NCBI RefSeq assembly: GCF_030272615.1
Contig: NC_081412.1
Coordinates: 686,956,583 to 687,020,582 of the forward strand
Origin: Cryptomeria japonica
Taxonomy: Eukaryota; Streptophyta; Pinopsida; Cupressales; Cupressaceae
Reading direction: 5' to 3'
DNA length: 64,000 bases
The notes below the pieces were generated by a model. The model was given only the letters and a program-made list of their open reading frames with translations. It ran no database searches and was not told where the DNA came from. Within the stretch, counting starts at the first letter, position 1. The number at the start of each line of letters is the position of its first letter. The translations under genes and the position numbers were made by a program. Shown here piece by piece: positions 57,994-64,000 of the stretch.

Positions 57994-58025
<32 letters not shown>
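57994..58025. repeat. (TA)n microsatellite
   Basis: About 15 TA dinucleotides within the 3' region of LINE-c. Confidence 0.9.
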
Positions 58026-58027
<2 letters not shown>

Positions 58028-58344
58028 CATCTAACTTCAAAATGATGACATACTAAATCCAAAAATGTTCAGCATACTGAGCTAACTACCTTACTACCAT
58101 ACAACATCTATTTGGACTTTATGTAGATATAAAAAAAAGCATACATCTATACAAATTTGTCATAGACCAAGATTTAGATCTACCCCATCACATGCCCTAA
58201 GAAGCACCACACATGCACGACTCATATTTGCAACCCCTGCGCCTAGGTCCTTGTTCACATCCATCATTGACAATTCCTCTTTGACGGCCATGCTTCAAGA
58301 TCTTCATCCTCCCCCTTGTTGTCTAGTCCTTCAACCCTTGGATA

Positions 58345-58860
58345 CGCCTTAATTTAGTCGCCGCTCTCATTCATCATGATCCCCATCAAATTTTTCAAGA
58401 AAACAATGATGATGGAGGTCATCCCACTTTCAAAGAATTTTGGCTCAATGATGGTGATAATTGGTAGTTTGGGCAGATCTTTCCCTCCATGTTGAATATA
58501 GAAGTAGTCTTGTGGTAGCCAAACCTTCATCTCTCCATCAATATTTGCTAGCACAATCTCTAGTTCTCCCAGGAAGGAATCTCGAAAAACCTTCCAGCAT
58601 AGAACCTTCACTCCCCCTTTCGACTCACCTGACATCAACACTAATACCAAGAACATGGAAGGGACATCAGTATTTACCTGATAGGTCTATAGTTAGCTTG
58701 CAAAAATTCCTCCACAAGAATTGCCTTCACTGCATGAATCACCAGGTCATTTAAATAGTTGAGTATGGCTTTGAGTCTTTTTTCTGTTATCTCCCCCTGA
58801 GAGAACATTTGCCTCTTGTCTGAGAGTAGCCTAATTGGGGTATCCATAACTATTCACAAA
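58345..58860 (-). pseudogene. Coding-like region downstream of RNase H in LINE-c
   Basis: The minus strand has MDTPIRLLSDKRQMFSQGEI near 58846 followed by AILNYLNDLVIHAVKAILVE, a stop, then an open frame of 100 codons (58656-58354) with VKVLCWKVFRDSFLGELEIV and MKVWLPQDYFYIQHGGKDLP. It lies where LINE-a has ORF3 but I see no sequence similarity to it. It may be a remnant of a comparable downstream ORF or of unrelated host sequence. Confidence 0.4.
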
Positions 58861-59269
58861 TATAGCAATTCAGGGCAGAGAGAATGAGTCACCGAGAGCC
58901 ACCAAGAGGTTCATTAAGAAGTTGCAATATGTCCATCTGAAAATATAACCTCCCACCCCCACCTTAAATCCTCATGACACTTGTTCCTTAAAGTCATTTC
59001 AAATCTTCTACAATGTGTACTAGATCAAGCCATTGCAAATTTTGAAGTGAGTGTGATTGTGTGAGAAGTTTGTCCTTTGTCTTTGCCAACCCTGATCACT
59101 CAATGTATAGTGATCATTTATTTAATTGATATGTGCATAAATGATATGATCTCAAAGTTCCACCAAAGGCATTTGTGTCGTTCACACCAGCATCTCTAAA
59201 AATCATAAAATGGCATGTTGTTTTTATCATTCAATTTTGACATGGGTGTAACGTGCGGCATGATGCAAC
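58861..59269. other. Non-coding stretch within LINE-c
   Basis: No ORF of note on either strand. It joins the RNase H end to the coding-like region at 58345-58860. Confidence 0.5.
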
Positions 59270-59617
59270 AGTGACTCCTCATCCAACCCTTCTCTCTGAA
59301 ACCAACTTGGAAATCTCATCAATTGAGTCACTTCCCTCCTAATACACATGAGTAAAATTAAAATTTTGAAACGTGTTGATTAGTTCACAAATTGATTTAA
59401 ACCACTATTCCAGCTTTCAGTTAGGTGTTGAGTTTTTCCTTATTGCATTGATGGTGATTAATGAATCTCCCTCAAGATGAAGATGGCTTACATTCAACGC
59501 CTTACCCACTTCCAATCCTACAGCTTTGAACTCCACTAGAGCTTTGAACTCCACTAGATTGTTGATCACTTCTCCAACGAATATAGATCTTTTTGCAAGG
59601 ATATTCCCTCTATGGTC
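59270..59617 (-). pseudogene. LINE-c RNase H, C-terminal part
   Basis: The minus strand reads LVEFKAVGLEVGKALNVSHL, LHLEGDSLITINAIRKN (catalytic Glu and Asp in LEGDS) and, after stops, SDSIDEISKLVSERRVG. A perfect tandem duplication of AGCTTTGAACTCCACTAG occurs at about 59532-59567 on plus and repeats the VEFKAL codons. The N-terminal part lies beyond the solo LTR. Confidence 0.8.
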
Positions 59618-61271
59618 TGTTGGCCATTGGTGGAATTGATTATGTGTTGCATTGATGTTTTATCATTGATGCCAACACTAGTTGTTTGGATGTTTTACTG
59701 ACACCCTTCTGGTCCCGGTAGGTTGAGTGGTTTCTAGTTAATCTAAATCTGGCATGATCCGGTAAGCTCTAGTATGGTTTGGTGATGGAATTGGCTTGTT
59801 CGTGATACTCATGCTTATATTTGGTCAGTTGGTTTTGGTCTGGTGATCGAATGTTATCCTGTTTGCTTAGAAGCTTAGTTTTTGGTTTCGGTGAGGGTTG
59901 ATAGCTTAGTTGGTGAATTCCAGAAGTGGTGTTGGTGTAGCTTCTAGTGGAGTTTCAGGATGTTGTTGGTAATCATGTTCGAGACTTGGTGGATGGAGAT
60001 CATTGATGTAGCGTGTGGACCTATACTGGGTCCCAGTTGATCTAGCTTATGGACCAGCTTTAATGTAACGTATGGATTGGACCTCCCGATGTATTTTCGG
60101 GATGTCTTATGTGTTGGATATTATTTATTTGGTCTAAGGCCAACATGGTTTGTAATTATGTAATTGGTTTATTATCTGGTGGCCGACCTAATTGTTTATG
60201 GTCGAGGATTTGTATATATATATATGTAAGATCTCATTATAGATCATCATGGTTATGGTTAGAAGTCATGGTCAAGGAATGTAATGTGTGGATAATGTAA
60301 TATCATTAGGTAGAGGAGTTGGTCGATCATTGGAGATCAAATTGCATAAGTGTTGTTGGTGCAGCTTCTAGTGGAGTTTCCAGATGTTTTTGGTGATCAT
60401 GTTTGAGACTTGGCGGATGGAGATCATTGATGTAGTGTGTGGACCTATACTGGGTCCCAGTTGATCTAGCTTATGGAGTAGCTTTAATGTAACGTGTGGA
60501 TTGGACCTCCCAATGTATTTATGGGATGTCTTATGTGTTGGATATTATTTATTTGGTCTAAGGCTAACATGGTTTGTAATTATGTAATTGGTTTATTATC
60601 TGGTGGCCGACCTATTTGTTTATGGTCGAGGGTTTGTATATATAGATGTAAGATCTCATTGTAGATCATCATGGTTATGATTAGAGGTCATGGTCAAGGA
60701 ATGTAATGTGCGAATAATGTAATATCATTCGGACTGAGGAGATGGTTGATCATTGAAGATCAAATTGGGTTTATGTAAGAGAATTTAGTCCTCAAGTATT
60801 GAGCTTAACCGGAACTGTACTCAGGCATAGGAGATGTTATCTTTTGCAATTCAACACTTCTCTGGATTGTAGTCTAGAATTCTATGTAGTCAGTGAGGCT
60901 CCTTTTGTGATGAGCAGTGTGCTCTAGGTTGTTGGCCTTCTTGCAAGTGTTGGCCCCTCAATTGTAATTCACATACTTACTACAAAAGTATTAGCTGACT
61001 ATGGGTAGGCTTCCCACCGTGGTTTTTCCCTTTACTGGGTTTTCCACGTATAAATATTGGTGTCATGTGGATAGATTTTATTCTATGATTATTGTTTATG
61101 CTTAATTGGTTTAACAGTTATTTTGGTATTTGGTTTAAGCATTCCGGTATTAATATTTTGGGTTTTGGTATTAAAGTTTTAATTGCTAATTGTTCTGATA
61201 ATCTGTGACAATTGATTCACCCCCCCCCCCCCCCCTCTTAGTTGTCTTCCGGTTATTTAAACTGTCTAACA
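59618..61271 (+). mobile_element. Solo LTR of the B family with TSD TGGTC
   Basis: This is 1654 bp, from TGTTGGCCATTGGTGGAATT to ACTGTCTAACA, flanked by TGGTC at 59613-59617 and 61272-61276. It is homologous to the B LTR at 31093-32286 (there on minus) but about 460 bp longer, because an internal 424-bp segment is present twice (59931-60354 and 60355-60778). It contains a C-tract of about 18 bases at 61219-61236 and ACCGG-rich patches. Confidence 0.93.
59931..60778 (+). repeat. 424-bp tandem duplication inside the solo LTR
   Basis: The segment starting GTTGGTGTAGCTTCTAGTGG recurs 424 bp on as GTTGGTGCAGCTTCTAGTGG. The match holds through GATCATTGGAGATCAAATTG (60326-60344) and GATCATTGAAGATCAAATTG (60748-60767). 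The two copies differ by scattered substitutions. Confidence 0.9.
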
Positions 61272-61276
61272 TGGTC

Positions 61277-61460
61277 TCTCACAATACATCCTGCACTACT
61301 AGGTCTAGGGCTTCTCTTTGAAGCCCCATCAAAGTTTCTTTTGACCCAACGATCTTCTAGTGCATTCCAAGTCACTCCTTTCTGAGGATTACCAAGAAGA
61401 TCAACCTCCCTGGCCCCATTAATGGTGGTAATTTTGAGCCCATTGAATGCTTTGATCATG
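61277..61460 (-). pseudogene. LINE-c RNase H, N-terminal part
   Basis: The minus strand reads VTWNALEDRWVKRNFDGASK (first catalytic Asp in NFDGAS) and SSAGCIVRDHVRQF up to the target duplication. It continues at 59617 on the other side of the solo LTR. Together the two parts cover the RNase H domain. Confidence 0.82.
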
Positions 61461-63446
61461 TCATCATCTCAATTTGTATATAATGTTTTTTGCAATGGCT
61501 TGTTTCAAACAACATTATTGACAAGCTCAATCACTTGTGTCTCCATATTTTTAATTAAATTTCCTCTAGGCATGGATTTATCTTGAAAGATTTGAGAATT
61601 GTGCTCCCTCCAGAATTCCCAAATTATAGCTAAGGGGTAACTTCCCATAGGTTGCCAAGTAGACCTTTCTTGACTTTCCTAGACCACATTCTAAAACCAG
61701 CCTTCAAGCCCTTGTGGGAGTAGGCATTGGATTTTTAATTTTGCCATGAAATGCTTCCAACAGGCTTTTGTATATGGATAGGATAGAAGTAAGTGATTTG
61801 CAGTTTCCTCCTTAGATTTACATAGATTGCATCTTCTAATTCAGTCCCTAGATTCCTAGTTTGTAGAGTCTGCCTTGGGTGAAATATATTTTTTGGATGG
61901 TCATCCATGCAAAAACCCCAACCTTAGGTCAATAATATTTTTCCCATTGTAATATGGTTGGCCAGTTTTATTTAGCTATAGCTGCCTCTTTCACTTTATA
62001 ACCAATATTTACCTTGTATTCCCCCAAAGCCACACTACACCACTAAATGATATTTTCTTCATTTAATGGGGATAAAACTTTGTTGTTTTGTATATCTTGT
62101 AAGGCATTGATTTGTTCTTTAAAGACATTCAGATTTTCTAATGAGTGTCATTTCTATCTCAAGTTTTCATTTTCAACATTTTGCATCTCATAGTTCTAAA
62201 CTGTGTGTCCCCAAATTGGAGTGGTTTCCCTGCTGATGCCCTCTAAGTTTAGGTTATTTTTAGTGGATCATAAAATTCACATGAATCTGACCAAAAGGAG
62301 GCACTTCTTCCATTTTTGACTTCCCATATTATATGATTTGTGATGATGTCCTTATAATCAAGAATGTAATTCCATATTATTGAGCCCTTAGGTGGGTTTC
62401 TAGTGTTGAGGATGTGAATAGGCTCGTTTGGATATAGATATATTCTTCTAAGTATTTGAATCCATTTATGATCCCCTTTAGTGTAAAGGTTCCAAACAAA
62501 CTTTGCACCCATGGCTAAGTTCATCACACTTAGCTGTCTAATCCCAACACCTCCGGCTTCTTGTGGTTTGCAAATATTATCCCACGAGATGAGTGGGAAC
62601 TTTTGATGATTCTTTATCCCACTCTAGAAAAATCTTATCATAATTTGCATCACTATTTCCTCCATCGCCTTTGGGATCTACATACAGGACATGGAATATA
62701 CTATGATGGTAGACAATATCGTTTTTAATGTCGAGATCCTCCTAGCTAATGTAAGCCATTTTCCTCTGCATAATTTTATCTTATTTTTATAGATGTTTAT
62801 CAAACCTTCTTAATAGAATTTTTTATTTATGTCAACAAAAAGTGACATCCCCAAAAATCTTCCTGGGAAATTTATCACTTTCAGGTCTAAAAGCATCGCA
62901 ATATCTCTTTGCAAACTTGGTTGGATGTTAAGGAAGAAGACCTCAGACTTTCTCCAATTTATGCTTTAAGCTAAGGCTTTGTAATAGTTGTCTAATAATG
63001 TTTTGATCGACCTAGCTTCAACTTTGTTGTCTATGCTAAACAATATGGTATCATTAGCAAATTGTTGATGAGTAAAAGGGGTCAAACTAGGCGTAACCTC
63101 CATTCCTTTCAATCGGCCCTCTTCTCTGAGATATCTTATGATCCTATCCAATGTTTCAAAGATTATGATGAAGAGGAAGGATGATAGAGGACCATCACCT
63201 TTTCTTATTCCTCTTGAGGATGGAAAGAAACCTTGAGAGGCATCATTCACTAGGATAGAGAACTTTGGTGTACTAATGCAATCATTGATCCAGTCTATCC
63301 ACTTGCTATTGAAACCAAAATTTTCTATAATATTTATTAGAAACTATATGTCTATTAGGTCACATGCCTTCAGCTTGTCTAGTTTAATGATCAAAGACAA
63401 CTCTGTCTTTCCTTGCTGAGTGAATTGCTTCATGTGCAACAATTTT
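61461..63446 (-). pseudogene. LINE-c reverse transcriptase and zinc-finger region
   Basis: The minus-strand RT reads SRGIRKGDGPLSSFLFIIIF (the usual RQGDPLSP box altered) and HQQFANDTILFSIDNKVEAR, where FADD has become FAND, removing one catalytic Asp (about 63030-63060). Downstream are NWRKSEVFFLN and, at 62527-62249, MNLAMGAKFVWNLY and WEVKNGRSASFWSDSC. The zinc-finger region (61600-62200) is badly decayed. The element is cut at 63447 by a new LTR. Confidence 0.82.
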
Positions 63447-64000
63447 TGTTGGCATTTGATATTTTGGTGGTGCTCCGATAAAGATTGGTGGTTCCTAATG
63501 CTTGTATATTCTTAGGAGTTGTCATTGATGGCAACTCTGCCTATTGATTTGATCCAGTATGAAGTTTTGTCTAACTAGATGTCTTGGATAATGTGTTCCT
63601 GGTTTAAGACTGTCAGTGCAGTTTAGTATACAATTTTATGATTTCTAGTGAAGTAGATTTTGGTTTTGGTGATCAGGGACTAGTTGATTGGGTATATGAA
63701 GCAGATTATCATGACAATCCACCCTCCGATGTTAATTCCTATGCCTGTTTGATGATCTGGTATCCAGTAGAATAGTAAAGCAAAGTATTCTTCATGTTTG
63801 GTGGTGTATCATGTGTCCAGATTCTTTAAGTTGATTCTGATGATTGGAAACATGTTTGGGGTGATATGTGAGACCTATAGGAAGAATTTGATCTTGTATT
63901 TTGGGTCTGAAATATGGTTTGGTAAATTATCTAAGCCGACTTGTAGCTACATGTTTCACATTTTGATAATTGGTGAAGTCGACTTGTGGAAGATTAATTT
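63447..64000 (+). mobile_element. Start of a further LTR (runs off the window)
   Basis: TGTTGGCATTTGATATTTTGG starts abruptly within LINE-c RT and resembles the starts of the A and B LTRs (TGTTGGC, then a TTGTCATTGATGGCAAC block near 63518). There is no coding content. The family cannot be settled from 554 bp. Confidence 0.65.

Larger units (their letters stand above)
57840..63446 (-). mobile_element. LINE-c, split by a solo LTR
   Basis: This is an L1-type LINE on minus. The A-rich 3' end is at about 57840-57880 (minus: GGGTACTACCCCATAAG then an AATAATAA tail). RNase H lies at 59270-59617 and 61272-61460, the zinc-finger region at about 61600-62250, and RT at 62250-63440. The 5' part is cut by an LTR starting at 63447. 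The solo LTR at 59618-61271 sits inside the RNase H. Confidence 0.75.

Noticed and set aside
1-64000. Host protein genes, tRNA or rRNA genes, CRISPR array, bacterial or organellar inserts
   Set aside because: None seen. All substantial coding similarity is to retroelements, and the repeats are plant LTRs, minisatellites or simple repeats.
1-64000. Endogenous pararetrovirus (caulimovirus-like) sequence
   Set aside because: RT pieces all carry copia, gypsy or LINE motif order, with integrase or RNase H neighbours; no movement-protein or coat-type gene seen.

Overview
The window is plant nuclear DNA made almost entirely of nested, decayed retroelements. I found no intact host gene, no tRNA or rRNA gene and no CRISPR array. 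The evidence is AT-rich sequence, Ty1/copia elements with a tRNA-iMet primer site and several polypurine tracts (Sirevirus-like), a Ty3/gypsy element of about 19 kb with Tat-lineage traits, plant LINEs with an RNase H domain, and solo LTRs. A large seed-plant genome fits, perhaps a gymnosperm, but I cannot name the species.

Layout of 1-32286: the backbone is one copia element, here called B, on the minus strand (5' LTR 31093-32286, 3' LTR remnant 2681-3088). It has been split three times. Element C2 (3' end at 2680) sits in its 3' LTR, and C2 itself carries the end of an A-family LTR (1-422). Element A (3476-11251) is a pol-less LTR retrotransposon complete from LTR to LTR, lying between the PPT region and the RNase H of B. 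A 15.6-kb composite (11883-27462) splits its reverse transcriptase. The composite joins the 3' half of copia E (minus strand), solo LTR D, a plus-strand copia gag-protease piece split by a LINE (16871-22476), and the 3' half of element C.

Layout of 32287-52752: a flank with coding-like remnants is followed by a giant Ty3/gypsy element on the minus strand (33604-52752). It has gag, protease, G-patch, RT, two RNase H domains and integrase, plus an antisense plant-mobile-domain ORF between integrase and the 3' LTR. A 1.3-kb insertion splits its integrase region from the second RNase H.

Layout of 52753-64000: a 5'-truncated LINE on plus (about 53183-56060), AT-rich sequence with a dimeric tandem repeat (56890-57850), and a minus-strand LINE (about 57840-63446). 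That LINE is split by a solo LTR with a perfect TGGTC target duplication (59618-61271). The window ends inside a new LTR that starts at 63447.

The two most unusual systems are as follows. (1) A pol-less, Sirevirus-like family seen three times (A, C, C2). It encodes a coiled-coil protein with four zinc knuckles and no visible capsid domain (ORF1). It also encodes a protein of about 1100 residues (ORF2) behind a promoter-like spacer. (2) A LINE whose RNase H reading frame ends 11 nt inside the start of a third ORF of about 580 codons (ORF3). ORF2 and ORF3 share the layout of a globular N-terminal part, a charged linker and a coiled-coil tail. Together with the antisense gypsy ORF, three element classes here carry large accessory ORFs. 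All are damaged, mostly by stop codons.
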